Assembly: GCA_035548515.1 (NCBI GenBank) | Contig: DASZSW010000031.1 | Coordinates: 1-64,000, forward strand | DNA from: DASZQY01 sp035548515 | Lineage (GTDB): Bacteria; Pseudomonadota; Alphaproteobacteria; Rhizobiales; Kaistiaceae | Reading direction: 5' to 3' | DNA: 64,000 nt | Shown here: one piece after another, positions 16,329 through 24,647 of the stretch | Layout: the number at the start of each line of letters is the position of its first letter | Numbering within the stretch: the stretch's first letter is position 1 | The notes under the pieces: model-generated | Seen by the model: the letters and a program-made list of their open reading frames with translations, nothing else | Told to the model about the DNA's origin: nothing | The model's database searches: none | Program-made: the position numbers and the translations under genes

Positions 16329-16350
16329 AGCCCGGCCTTGCGGCCGGGCT
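16329..16350. terminator. Bidirectional intrinsic terminator
   Basis: AGCCCGGCC, loop TTGC and GGCCGGGCT form a perfect 9-bp stem. It is preceded by AAAAA (16325-16329) and followed by TCCTCTT, so it can end transcription of both convergent small secreted protein genes. Confidence 0.8.
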
Positions 16351-16377
16351 TCCTCTTCAGACGGAAGATCGGGAGGA

Positions 16378-16668
16378 TCAGGCCGTCTTGCAGGTCTTGG
16401 CCTTCACCAGCTTGGCGAGGTCGGCCTTGGCCGACGCGAGGCTCTTGTAGCCCTTGGTGCTCGGCTCGAGCTTGTCCGGCGCAGTCAGCGTCGGAGCAGC
16501 GGCCATCGCATCGGACACCTTGCACACGCCGCCGACGTCTTCGACGAAGTAGAGCTTCGGCGCCGGCTTGGCGGCCGGAGCCGTCGTGGTGGTCGTGGTC
16601 GAGGCGGCGAAGGCGGGCATCGCGAAGGACGCGATCAGCGCGCCGGCGATCAGAACATTGCGGACCAT
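16378..16668 (-). CDS. Small secreted protein, Thr-rich N-terminus
   Basis: Protein of 96 residues. The start at 16668 (MVRNVLIAGALIASFAMPAF) gives a complete signal peptide, whereas the frame continues upstream with no signal-like sequence. The mature protein opens with a Thr/Ala/Pro linker (STTTTTTAPAAKPAP). The folded part LYFVEDVGGVCKVSDAM ... GYKSLASAKADLAKLVKAKTC has two Cys and a Tyr-Lys-Ser-x4-Ala pattern that resembles small Hyphomicrobiales exported proteins. Function unknown. It converges with the other small secreted gene across a shared terminator. Confidence 0.7.
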   Translation of the reverse strand: MVRNVLIAGALIASFAMPAFAASTTTTTTAPAAKPAPKLYFVEDVGGVCKVSDAMAAAPTLTAPDKLEPSTKGYKSLASAKADLAKLVKAKTCKTA

Positions 16669-16741
16669 TGGGTCAATCTCCGTGGGTGACTTGTGTCGGG
16701 TCGCGGGCAGTTCCGCGGCCGGCGCAAAATCACCACGCGGC

Positions 16742-16779
16742 TGTAAGCCGAATGTTTCGGCGGACGGGCGATTGTGTAA
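16742..16779 (-). promoter_or_regulatory. TTACA-type boxes upstream of small secreted gene
   Basis: Read on the minus strand there is TTACA at 16775-16779, GAAACA at 16753-16758 and TTACA at 16742-16746; the last two have an 11-base period. The same motif lies upstream of the response-regulator gene and the other small secreted gene, suggesting one local regulon. Confidence 0.4.
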
Positions 16780-16810
16780 CGGTGTGTGTCCGCCCGCCGG
16801 TGCGGCGAAG

Positions 16811-18235
16811 CTAGTGGGCGGGAGCGAGCACCACGTTGGCTGAGTCGGCCGTGAGCCCCAGGCGCTCACGCCGCGACCAGCGCACCGTCATCAGCACCGC
16901 GACGACGGCGAGGCCGAGCGCGAGGCCGATCCAGATGCCCCTCCCCGCGAGCGGCGTCCAGAAACCCAGCAGGACGCCGAGCGGCAAACCAATCCCCCAA
17001 TAGCCCAGCGCAGCGAACAGCATCGGGATCCGCGTATCGCCGAGACCGCGCAGCATGCCCGACGCAGTAGCCTGGCCGGCATCGGCGAGCTGGAAGATGC
17101 CGGCGAACATCACGAACGTGACGGCGAGCTCAATCACGACCTGGTTGGCCGGGACCTTGAGATCGAGGAAGGCGCCGACGAGATCGCGGCCGAACAGAAG
17201 CATGACCGTGGCTGTGCAGCAGGCATAGGTGAGCGCAAGCGCCAATGCCGTCCAGCCGGCGCGGGCGATGCCTTCGCGGTCGGCACCGCCGAAGGCGAGA
17301 CCGACACGCACGGTCGCGGCGAAACCCAGGCCCAGCGGGACCATGAACGCCACCGACGCGATCTGGATCGCGATGGAGTGCGCGGCGAGTGAGTCGGCGC
17401 CGATGATGCCCATCAGGAAGACTGCGGCGTTGAAGACGGTGACCTCGAAGCCGAGGGTCAGCGCTATCGGGACGCCGATGCGCCAGATCTCGCGGAAGCG
17501 CGGCCAGTCGGCACGCCAGAAGCGGCCGAAAATGTGGTAGCGGCGGAAGCGGCGATCCGTGTAGAGGATCGCGGCGAAGCCCAGCACGACCAGCCAGTTG
17601 GTCACCGACGTCGCGATACCGGCGCCGGGCAGGCCGAGGGCCGGCGCGCCGAGCTTGCCGAACATCAGCACCCAGACAAGGAATGCATTCACTCCGACGG
17701 CCGCGCCGGCGATCCCCAGCGCGGCCAGCGGGCGCTGGAGCGCGGAGACGAAATTGCGGAGGCCGATGTAGATCAGGAACGGCAGGATCGACCACATGAA
17801 CGTGTGCAGGTAGCGCGCCGCGTTGTGGGCGATCTCGGGCTGCTGGCCGATGTGCAGGAAGATCCACTCCGCCTGCCACAGGACAATCCACGCCGGGATG
17901 GCGTAAGCGAGCGCCGCCCAGAAGCCCTGGCGGACGGTGCGCCGGACCTCACGCACGGAGTGGCTGCGGCGGCCGAGCTCGATCGCGATCATCGGCGAGG
18001 TCGCGGTGACGACGCCGATGCCGAAGATCATGAAGGCGAAGTTGAGGTTTGCGCCGAGCGCGCCGGCGGCGAGCGTCTCGGGCCCAAGCCAACCCATCAT
18101 GATGACGTCGGTAGTGGGCAGTGCGATCTGGAAAAGATTGGTGAGGATCAGCGGCCAGGCGAGCGACAGCATGGCGCGAAGCTCCCTGCTCCACGCCCCG
18201 CGAGAGGCCGGCCCTTCCGTCGCCACCGATGTCAT
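16811..18235 (-). CDS. MATE-family multidrug/cation antiporter (NorM type)
   Basis: Inner-membrane transporter of 474 residues when started at 18235 (MTSVATEGPASRG). The frame is open further upstream, but that part is Arg-rich and unrelated to MATE proteins. The first MATE half starts with LSLAWPLILTNLFQIALPTTDVIMMG and the second with IGVPIALTLGFEVTVFNAAV, giving 12 predicted helices. SVAFMVPLGLGFAATVRVGLAFG is a typical MATE helix 8 segment. The substrate is unknown. It lies downstream of, and on the same strand as, the secreted Pro-rich protein gene, separated by a strong hairpin. Confidence 0.9.
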   Translation of the reverse strand: MTSVATEGPASRGAWSRELRAMLSLAWPLILTNLFQIALPTTDVIMMGWLGPETLAAGALGANLNFAFMIFGIGVVTATSPMIAIELGRRSHSVREVRRTVRQGFWAALAYAIPAWIVLWQAEWIFLHIGQQPEIAHNAARYLHTFMWSILPFLIYIGLRNFVSALQRPLAALGIAGAAVGVNAFLVWVLMFGKLGAPALGLPGAGIATSVTNWLVVLGFAAILYTDRRFRRYHIFGRFWRADWPRFREIWRIGVPIALTLGFEVTVFNAAVFLMGIIGADSLAAHSIAIQIASVAFMVPLGLGFAATVRVGLAFGGADREGIARAGWTALALALTYACCTATVMLLFGRDLVGAFLDLKVPANQVVIELAVTFVMFAGIFQLADAGQATASGMLRGLGDTRIPMLFAALGYWGIGLPLGVLLGFWTPLAGRGIWIGLALGLAVVAVLMTVRWSRRERLGLTADSANVVLAPAH

Positions 18236-18258
18236 GACGGCGGTGCTTCTAGACCGGC

Positions 18259-18283
18259 GGGGCGGGGAGCGCCACCCCGCCCC
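18259..18283 (-). terminator. Strong GC hairpin after secreted protein gene
   Basis: GGGGCGGGG, a 7-base loop and CCCCGCCCC form a perfect 9-bp stem about 30 bases past the stop codon of the secreted protein gene. There is no U-tract, so it may stabilise the message rather than terminate it. Confidence 0.5.
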
Positions 18284-18314
18284 CGTCATTATTCCAGACG
18301 GTGTGTGATCCTCG

Positions 18315-19811
18315 TCACCCGCGCTCGCAGGCGCGGGTGTAGCCGCCCTGGCGCGTCCAGTAGACCTGCTCGCCAAGGCCCACGAGCTGCGACATGCCCG
18401 CCGCCCAGCGCGCGCCCTCTTCCGACGGGATGCTGTACAGCACGACCGGCGGGGTGCCTGCCTCGTACACGACCGCGGTGTTCTGGTCGTAAGCGACGTT
18501 GATGGTCGAACCATCGTCGCACGCGTAGCCCATGGTACCGGCCGATGGGCTCGGCTGCGGCGGGCCGGGGAACTGGGACGGCGGCACCGGGAACTGCACG
18601 ACCGGCGGCGGAGGCGGCGGAGCAGGACTGCAGGCGGCGAGGAATTGCTTCGCCTGCATGGCGCTGCCGGAAAGGGACAGCGCGTAAGCGGGACTCGAAC
18701 CGATCTGGATGGTGACGGTCTTTTCCTTGATCAGCGCCGACCACAACGGATCGGCGACGTTGAGGCGGAGCACCGGATGGGAAAGATTGTCGAGTTCCGA
18801 GATCTGGCTGCCCGTCGCGGTGTACGTCTTGGTGTAGGTGCCGGCCGTGAAGGTGACAGGCACGGTGCCGCCCGGTCCCAACTCATCGGCGGAGCGCGAC
18901 AACGTCACCGTGATCTGGCGGGAACGGAGCGCGCAGACGGCGGTGAACTCGCTCGCGTCGGTGTTGGGGATGGCGTAGGCGAAGCTGGCGTTGGCGCCCT
19001 CAGCGGAGAACAGCCACTGCATGCCGGTGACGATTTCCGGGCTCGTGACTGGCGGTGCCGGCATCGGCACCTGAGGCAACGGCTGCACGGCCGGGCCCTG
19101 CGGCAGCGGCTGGAAAGCGGCGCGCGGACGCATGCTGGCGACCGGCGCCGGCGGACGCGGGCCGCCCGTCAGCGCAACAACCACAAGGAAATTGGAGGCA
19201 CACACGTCGACATCGCGCGCGATGCGGCGGCCGTCGGACAGCGCCAGCCCGATGTCGCGCGTGCAGGCGAAGCCCTGCGGGCCGCCGAGCAGGTTGATCT
19301 GAACGTAAGGGTCGGCGCGGTTGACGATCGGTACCTCCTGCCCGCGCAGAAAGACATTGGTGATGGTGGCGTTGGGGTCGTCGGTGGCGATCGCGACGGG
19401 CTGGGTCGCGCTCGGCGGCAGCTGCACGGTCGTCGTGGTCTGGGCGGGCGGTAGCGGCTGTGTGACTGGGGGCACCGGCGTGGGAGTTGTCGTGCCGGTT
19501 CCGGTACCGGTGACGGCGAAGGTCAGCTCCCAGTTGTTGGCGCATAGGTCGACGAGACGCTCTACCGCCTGGCCGTTCGAGGCGACGAAGCGGATGCGGC
19601 TGGTGCACGGCACTGCGCCCTGCGGATTCTCGATGCGGAAGAAAGTGGCGCCGCCGTTCTGGCCGGCAACCGGCAGATCGGCGCCGTTGCGCTGGGCCTG
19701 GATGACGGTGACGCCCGGCAGGGTGGTGCGGACGGTGAACAAGCGCGTTTCGGCGTGGGCGGCTGCGCCGAACGCCAGGAATACGAGCGAGGCCCAAAGC
19801 AGTCGCGACAT
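18315..19811 (-). CDS. Secreted Pro-rich protein with two repeats and MliC-like C-terminus
   Basis: Exported protein of 498 residues that I do not recognise as a named family. A signal peptide covers residues 1-20 (ending AAAHA). Two related modules follow, about 22-102 and 138-216, each with Cys pairs spaced 21 apart (69/90 and 183/204) and the shared pattern C-T-R ... V-D-x-C-A-x-N; a Pro/Thr linker separates them. A middle domain (about 260-395) ends in LSGSAMQAKQFLAAC. After a Pro-rich stretch, residues 427-498 (YACDDGSTINVAY ... SEEGARW ... VYWTRQGG) resemble MliC lysozyme-inhibitor domains. The likely place is the periplasm or the cell surface. Confidence 0.75.
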   Translation of the reverse strand: MSRLLWASLVFLAFGAAAHAETRLFTVRTTLPGVTVIQAQRNGADLPVAGQNGGATFFRIENPQGAVPCTSRIRFVASNGQAVERLVDLCANNWELTFAVTGTGTGTTTPTPVPPVTQPLPPAQTTTTVQLPPSATQPVAIATDDPNATITNVFLRGQEVPIVNRADPYVQINLLGGPQGFACTRDIGLALSDGRRIARDVDVCASNFLVVVALTGGPRPPAPVASMRPRAAFQPLPQGPAVQPLPQVPMPAPPVTSPEIVTGMQWLFSAEGANASFAYAIPNTDASEFTAVCALRSRQITVTLSRSADELGPGGTVPVTFTAGTYTKTYTATGSQISELDNLSHPVLRLNVADPLWSALIKEKTVTIQIGSSPAYALSLSGSAMQAKQFLAACSPAPPPPPPVVQFPVPPSQFPGPPQPSPSAGTMGYACDDGSTINVAYDQNTAVVYEAGTPPVVLYSIPSEEGARWAAGMSQLVGLGEQVYWTRQGGYTRACERG

Positions 19812-20122
19812 GGCCAATCTCCGACGAAACCTGCCCCTCAATGACAGCGGCAGACTGAATGACACCTGAATGACCGAAATCGGGCCGATTCGTCCTGCCC
19901 GCGAAGGCGGGCCTCCAGCCCCGCTGACAGCGCTTTCCTTGCACTGTCGGCGGTTGCTGGGTCCCCGCCTTCCCGGGGGACGACGGGGTGCGATCGGCCC
20001 GGTCCTTGCAGCGATTTTGTCACCCTGACGGGGGCACTATCCCCCTGCCAAAAGGCGCGCGAGCGGTGTAAACAGCGCGCGCCTTCCTTGACCTCCAGCC
20101 TTTCCTTGGAGCCGCCAGCCTC
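19812..20122. other. Intergenic region before zwf
   Basis: This 311-bp divergent gap holds a dispersed repeat (19891-19986) and a hairpin just before zwf: AAGGCGCGC (20052-20060) pairs with GCGCGCCTT (20077-20085) across a 16-base loop. The hairpin could lie in the zwf leader. I see no coding sequence here. Confidence 0.6.
19891..19986. repeat. Dispersed long-hairpin repeat, family A, diverged copy
   Basis: Left arm CCCGCGAAGGCGGG and right arm CTGGGTCCCCGCCTTC..GGGGGACGAC bracket a middle with GCACTGTCGGCGGTTG. Better-preserved copies lie at 21611-21704 and 39463-39560. Confidence 0.75.
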
Positions 20123-21592
20123 ATGACCAGCCGGATCATTGCCGTCGAACCGTTCGATCTCGTCGTCTTCGGCGGCGCCGGCGACCTTGCGTACCGCAAG
20201 CTCCTGCCGGCCCTTTATCACCGCCATCGCGATGGGCAGATCCCGACGGTTGCGCGCATCGTCGGCGTGTCGCGGCGTGGCATGAGCGACGCGGAGTACC
20301 GGGCAACGACGAAGAAGGCGATCGAGGAATTCGTCAGCGTTGGCGACCGCGACGACGCGGCGGTGATCGAGACTTTCCTTCACCGGCTGCACTTCGTCTC
20401 CGTCGACGCGCAGGCGGAATCGGGCTGGGACGATCTCGGCAAGCTGCTCAAGGCAGGCGAGGACCGCATCCGCGCCTTCTACCTCGCGGTGGCGCCGGAG
20501 CTGTTCGGCGTCATATCGGAAAAGCTCGGGACCCATGGGTTGGTCACCGACAAGACGCGCGTCATCATCGAGAAACCGATCGGGCACGACCTTGCCTCGG
20601 CGAAGCAGGTGAACGACGAAGTCGGCAAGGTGTTCAGCGAAAGCCAGATCTACCGCATCGACCACTACCTCGGAAAAGAGACGGTGCAGAACCTGATGGC
20701 TCTGCGCTTCGCCAATGCGCTGTTCGAGCCGCTGTGGAATGCGGCGCACATCGACCACGTGCAGATCACGGTGGCGGAGAACATCGGCGTCGAGGGGCGC
20801 GGCGGCTACTACGACCACTCCGGCGCGCTGCGCGACATGATGCAGAATCACCTGATGCAGCTGCTGTGTCTCGTCGCCATGGAGGCGCCGACGCACATGG
20901 ACGCCGACAGTGTGCGCGACGAGAAGCTGAAGGTGCTGCGCGCGCTGAAGCCGATCAACAACGGCAACGCCTCGCATCTCATCGTGCGCGGCCAGTACCG
21001 CGCCAACGGCAACATGGCGGCCTACACGACCGAGGTCGAAAATCCGAACTCAACGACGGAATCGTTCATCGCGCTGAAGGCGGAGATCAGCAACTGGCGC
21101 TGGGCGGGTGTGCCGTTCTACGTGCGCACTGGCAAGCGGCTGCCGATCCGGCAGTCGGAGATCGTGGTCTCCTTCCGCGCCATCCCGCATTCGATCTTCG
21201 ACGATGCCGCGGGCTCGATCGAAGCGAACCGGCTGGTGCTGCGCATTCAGCCGGACGAGGGGGTGAAGCTGTGGATCATGATCAAGGATCCCGGTCCGGG
21301 CGGCATGCGACTGCGCTACGTGCCGCTCGACATGAGCTTCGCGGAGGCTTTCGGGGCGCGCTCGCCGGACGCGTACGAGCGGCTGATCCTCGACGTCATC
21401 CGCGGCAACCAGACGCTGTTCATGCGCCGCGACGAAGTCGAGGCGGCGTGGTCCTGGATCGATCCGATCGCCGAGGCCTGGGAAAGATCGCGCGAGGCGC
21501 CGAAACCCTACCCGGCCGGCACGTGGGGGCCGACGGCATCGATCGCGCTCATCGAGCGGGATGGGCGGACCTGGCACGACGATACGGATTGA
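20123..21592 (+). CDS. zwf: Glucose-6-phosphate 1-dehydrogenase
   Basis: Oxidises glucose 6-phosphate to 6-phosphogluconolactone with NADP or NAD; 489 residues, the normal size. The nucleotide-binding motif FGGAGDLAYRKLLPAL is at about residues 15-30, and the substrate/catalytic motif RIDHYLGKETVQN starts at residue 178. EKPIGHD lies before it, as in all G6PDH. The adjacent edd gene indicates that the product feeds the Entner-Doudoroff pathway. The lactonase gene pgl, which often sits between zwf and edd in rhizobia, is absent here; a repeat occupies the gap. Confidence 0.97.
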   Translation: MTSRIIAVEPFDLVVFGGAGDLAYRKLLPALYHRHRDGQIPTVARIVGVSRRGMSDAEYRATTKKAIEEFVSVGDRDDAAVIETFLHRLHFVSVDAQAESGWDDLGKLLKAGEDRIRAFYLAVAPELFGVISEKLGTHGLVTDKTRVIIEKPIGHDLASAKQVNDEVGKVFSESQIYRIDHYLGKETVQNLMALRFANALFEPLWNAAHIDHVQITVAENIGVEGRGGYYDHSGALRDMMQNHLMQLLCLVAMEAPTHMDADSVRDEKLKVLRALKPINNGNASHLIVRGQYRANGNMAAYTTEVENPNSTTESFIALKAEISNWRWAGVPFYVRTGKRLPIRQSEIVVSFRAIPHSIFDDAAGSIEANRLVLRIQPDEGVKLWIMIKDPGPGGMRLRYVPLDMSFAEAFGARSPDAYERLILDVIRGNQTLFMRRDEVEAAWSWIDPIAEAWERSREAPKPYPAGTWGPTASIALIERDGRTWHDDTD

Positions 21593-21610
21593 GCGGCGCC
21601 GTCTCTTGCC

Positions 21611-21704
21611 GCTCCTCCCCGCGAAGGCGGGGACCCAGTATCCGCCGGCGGTTCAATCACTGGCTGACGGCGGTTACTGGATCCCCGCCTTCGCGGGGAT
21701 GACA
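21611..21704. repeat. Dispersed long-hairpin repeat, family A, intact copy
   Basis: The arms CCCCGCGAAGGCGGGGACC and CCCCGCCTTCGCGGGG are inverted around about 50 bases containing TCCGCCGGCGG and GACGGCGGTTACTGG. It lies between zwf and edd. The whole unit could fold into one long hairpin. Confidence 0.85.
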
Positions 21705-21850
21705 GCAGGAGTATTTCCGCGGCACGGCCGCCCTATCTTTCAGCGTCAGCGGCGTCGCATTGCTGTCGCGTTGCCGGTACAAATGACGTCAGTCCTGTAT
21801 CCGTAAAGTGAGATCGCGGCGCCCTTCCCGGCGCGGCAAGGAGAAGAATC

Positions 21851-23665
21851 ATGGGCCTTCACGCGCGCATCGGCGAGGTGACGGAGCGGCTGGCGCGGCG
21901 CAGCCAGGCGACGCGGTCGGCTTATCTCGAGCGGCTGCAGGCGGCGAAGGAAAGCCGCGTGCGGCGCGGGCACCTCTCGTGCTCCAACCTGGCGCACGGT
22001 TTTGCCGGATGCGGACCGGGCGACAAGGCCACCATCAGAGCGGCGAACGCGCCGAACCTCGGCATCATCACGGCCTACAACGACATGCTCTCGGCGCACC
22101 AGCCGTACGAGCGATTTCCTGAGATGATCCGCGAGGCAGCGCGGAAGGCGGGCGGAACGGCGCAGGTGGCGGGCGGCGTGCCGGCGATGTGCGACGGCGT
22201 CACACAAGGGCAGCTCGGCATGGAGCTGTCGCTGTTCTCGCGCGACACGATCGCGATGGCGGCTGGCGTCGGCCTGTCGCACGACATGTACGACGCGGCG
22301 GTCTATCTCGGCATCTGCGACAAGATCGTGCCAGGGCTGATGATCGCGGCGCTGACTTTCGGGCACATTCCGGCGGTGTTCATCCCCGCCGGGCCGATGC
22401 CATCGGGCCTCTCCAACCCGGAACGCTCCAAGGCGCGGCAGCTTTACGCGGAAAAAAAGATCACGCGCGAGCAGCTCCTGGAGGTCGAGGCGAAGTCGTA
22501 CCACGCGCCGGGCACGTGCACGTTCTACGGCACGGCCAACTCCAACCAGATGCTGATGGAGATCATGGGCCTGCACCTGCCGGGCGCGTCGTTCGTCAAT
22601 CCGAACACGCCGCTCCGCGATGCGCTCACCAGGGCGGCGACCAAGCGGGCGCTGGCGATCACCTCGCTCGGCAACGAATACACGCCGGTCGGCCAGGTGA
22701 TCGACGAGCGGGCGATCGTCAACGGCGTCGTCGGGTTGAACGCGACCGGCGGGTCGACCAATCACACGCTCCACCTTGTCGCGATCGCGCGCGCCGCAGG
22801 CATCAACCTGACGTGGGACGATTTCCACGACATCTCGGAGGCGGTGCCGCTGCTGGCGCGGGTCTATCCCAATGGAACCGAGGACGTGAACGCGTTCCAT
22901 CAGGCGGGCGGCATGCAGTTCCTGATGCGCGAGCTGCTCGGCGCGGGGTTGCTGCATGAGGACGTGCGCACGGTGTGGGGCACGGGCCTGCGCGGTTATC
23001 TGACCGAGCCGACGCTCAGCGCCGGCGAGGAGATCGTGTGGGTGGAAAGCGCGAAGAAGAGCCGCAACGAGAAGGTGCTAGCGCCGGTGAAGAAGGCGTT
23101 CCTGCCCGAAGGCGGCATCCGGCTGCTGACCGGCAACATGGGGCGCGGCGTCATCAAGATTTCCGCGGTCGACGAGAAGCATCAGGTGGTCGAGGCGCCG
23201 GCGATGGTGTTCGACTCGCAGGAGGCGCTGCGCGAGGCGTTCCGCGCCGGGCGGCTCAACAAGGACTTCGTCGCGGTGATCCGCTTCCAGGGGCCGCGCG
23301 CCAACGGCATGCCGGAGCTCCACAAGCTGACGCCGACGCTCGGCGTGCTGCAGGACAAGGGCTTCAAGGTGGCGCTGGTCACCGACGGGCGCATGTCGGG
23401 CGCGTCGGGGAAAGTGCCGGCCGCAATTCATGTGACGCCGGAAGCGGCAGAGGGCGGCACGCTGGCGCGGCTCCGCGACGGCGACGTGATCCGCGTCGAT
23501 GCGCAGAAGGGCGTGCTCGAAGTGCTGGCCAATCCGGCCGACCTCGCGGCGCGGGCGCCGACATCACCCAATCTCGGCGCCAATCAATTGGGGATGGGGC
23601 GGGAGCTGTTCGCGATGTTCCGGGCGAATGCCAAGCCGGCGGAGCTGGGCGCGGGGGTGCTGTAG
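21851..23665 (+). CDS. edd: Phosphogluconate dehydratase
   Basis: Entner-Doudoroff enzyme that dehydrates 6-phosphogluconate to KDPG; 604 residues, as expected. Iron-sulfur cluster ligands of the IlvD/Edd family are visible in LGICDKIVPG and GTCTFYGTANSN, and the conserved LGIITAYNDMLSAHQPY is near residues 67-83. TDGRMSGASGKVPAAIHVTPEA is the C-terminal family signature. The strong ribosome site AAGGAG lies ahead of the ATG. The KDPG aldolase gene eda is not in the window. Confidence 0.97.
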   Translation: MGLHARIGEVTERLARRSQATRSAYLERLQAAKESRVRRGHLSCSNLAHGFAGCGPGDKATIRAANAPNLGIITAYNDMLSAHQPYERFPEMIREAARKAGGTAQVAGGVPAMCDGVTQGQLGMELSLFSRDTIAMAAGVGLSHDMYDAAVYLGICDKIVPGLMIAALTFGHIPAVFIPAGPMPSGLSNPERSKARQLYAEKKITREQLLEVEAKSYHAPGTCTFYGTANSNQMLMEIMGLHLPGASFVNPNTPLRDALTRAATKRALAITSLGNEYTPVGQVIDERAIVNGVVGLNATGGSTNHTLHLVAIARAAGINLTWDDFHDISEAVPLLARVYPNGTEDVNAFHQAGGMQFLMRELLGAGLLHEDVRTVWGTGLRGYLTEPTLSAGEEIVWVESAKKSRNEKVLAPVKKAFLPEGGIRLLTGNMGRGVIKISAVDEKHQVVEAPAMVFDSQEALREAFRAGRLNKDFVAVIRFQGPRANGMPELHKLTPTLGVLQDKGFKVALVTDGRMSGASGKVPAAIHVTPEAAEGGTLARLRDGDVIRVDAQKGVLEVLANPADLAARAPTSPNLGANQLGMGRELFAMFRANAKPAELGAGVL

Positions 23666-23708
23666 GGCCAGGTGGCGAGCGCTCTGCGGCGGCCGCTTCT
23701 CTCTGGTT

Positions 23709-23821
23709 GTCATCCTTCGGCGATGCCGAAGGCATCGACCGGAGGATCGCCCTCCGTCGCCAAGCGTTGAGGATACTGCCAACGATCCTCCGGTCGGCGC
23801 TTCGCGCCGCCGAAGGATGAC
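23709..23821. repeat. Dispersed repeat, family B, with perfect terminal inverted repeats
   Basis: A 113-bp unit bounded by GTCATCCTTCGGCG and its exact reverse complement CGCCGAAGGATGAC. Internal sequence includes ACCGGAGGATCG on the left and CGATCCTCCGGTCGG on the right, making one long hairpin. It separates edd from the convergent SDR gene; a half copy lies at 25517. Confidence 0.85.
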
Positions 23822-23870
23822 ACAAGAAAGCAACGCGGTCGGGACGCCGCGCGTCTACCGCTCCCCGCGC

Positions 23871-24647
23871 TCAATCCGCCAATTGCCCACAGGTGACGTT
23901 GGCGACGGTCGCGGTCATCGCGCGGGCGTGGTCGCTGGCCATGATGACGGCGGCGCCGGCGACTTCGGCGAGGCTGGGCAGATGGCGGAGCATCGTCCCC
24001 TCGCCCGCCTTGCGGTCGAATTCGGCGCGCGAGATGCCCTGCAGGCCGGCGTGGATATCGAAGGCGGCGCTGACGCCAACGGCATCGGGCGAACCGGCGG
24101 AGCGGAGCACGACGCAGCGGATGCCTTTGGGGCCAAGTTCGCACGCCAGCTGACGCGACAGCGCCTCCATCGCGGCACAGGCGATGCCGAAGCCGCCCTG
24201 CCCGCTGCCCGGCAGCACCGCGGCGTTGGCGGTGAGCATCAGGATGACGCCGCTGCCCTGATTCTCCATGTGCCGGGCGGCGGCGGTTGCGGTGTAGAAC
24301 TGGGTGCGGAGCGCGGTCTCGACCGGCATGCGGTATTTCGCTTCGTCCATCGCCGACAAGGGTTCGCCCTGGGCGTCGCCCAAATCGATGCAGTTGAAGC
24401 TGATGTCGATGCGGGCGTGCTTCGCGGCGATAGCGTCGGCATGGGCATCGACCGCGGCGCGGTCGAGGGCATCGACCGGCGCCACCTCGGCGTTGTGACC
24501 GATCGCGACGGCGGTCTTCTCCAGCTTCGCGCGGGTGCGGCCGGCGAGGACGACCGTGGCTCCTTCCGTCGCGAATGCTTTCGCAACGGCGGACCCGACG
24601 GAGCCGGCGGCGCCGTAGATGACCGCGACCTTTCCGGACAGGATCAT
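23871..24647 (-). CDS. Atypical SDR-family protein lacking the catalytic Tyr and Lys
   Basis: Rossmann-fold protein of 258 residues. The nucleotide-binding turn is YGAAGSVGSAVAKAF (residues 11-25), close to TGxxxGxG. The usual NNAG is replaced by FNCID (84-88). Where the active site YxxxK should be, the sequence is FGIAC, with Phe 153 and Cys 157, and the catalytic Ser position reads Thr-Ala (139-140). It therefore probably binds a nucleotide but cannot use standard SDR chemistry, or belongs to a divergent clade. It is the last gene of an ArsR-AHSA1-SDR operon, overlapping its neighbour by 4 bp. Confidence 0.88.
   Translation of the reverse strand: MILSGKVAVIYGAAGSVGSAVAKAFATEGATVVLAGRTRAKLEKTAVAIGHNAEVAPVDALDRAAVDAHADAIAAKHARIDISFNCIDLGDAQGEPLSAMDEAKYRMPVETALRTQFYTATAAARHMENQGSGVILMLTANAAVLPGSGQGGFGIACAAMEALSRQLACELGPKGIRCVVLRSAGSPDAVGVSAAFDIHAGLQGISRAEFDRKAGEGTMLRHLPSLAEVAGAAVIMASDHARAMTATVANVTCGQLAD

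Noticed and set aside
18236..18514. Longer N-terminus for the MATE transporter
   Set aside because: The frame is open upstream, but it is Arg-rich, overlaps the neighbouring gene and does not resemble MATE sequence; the ATG at 18235 gives the normal family length.
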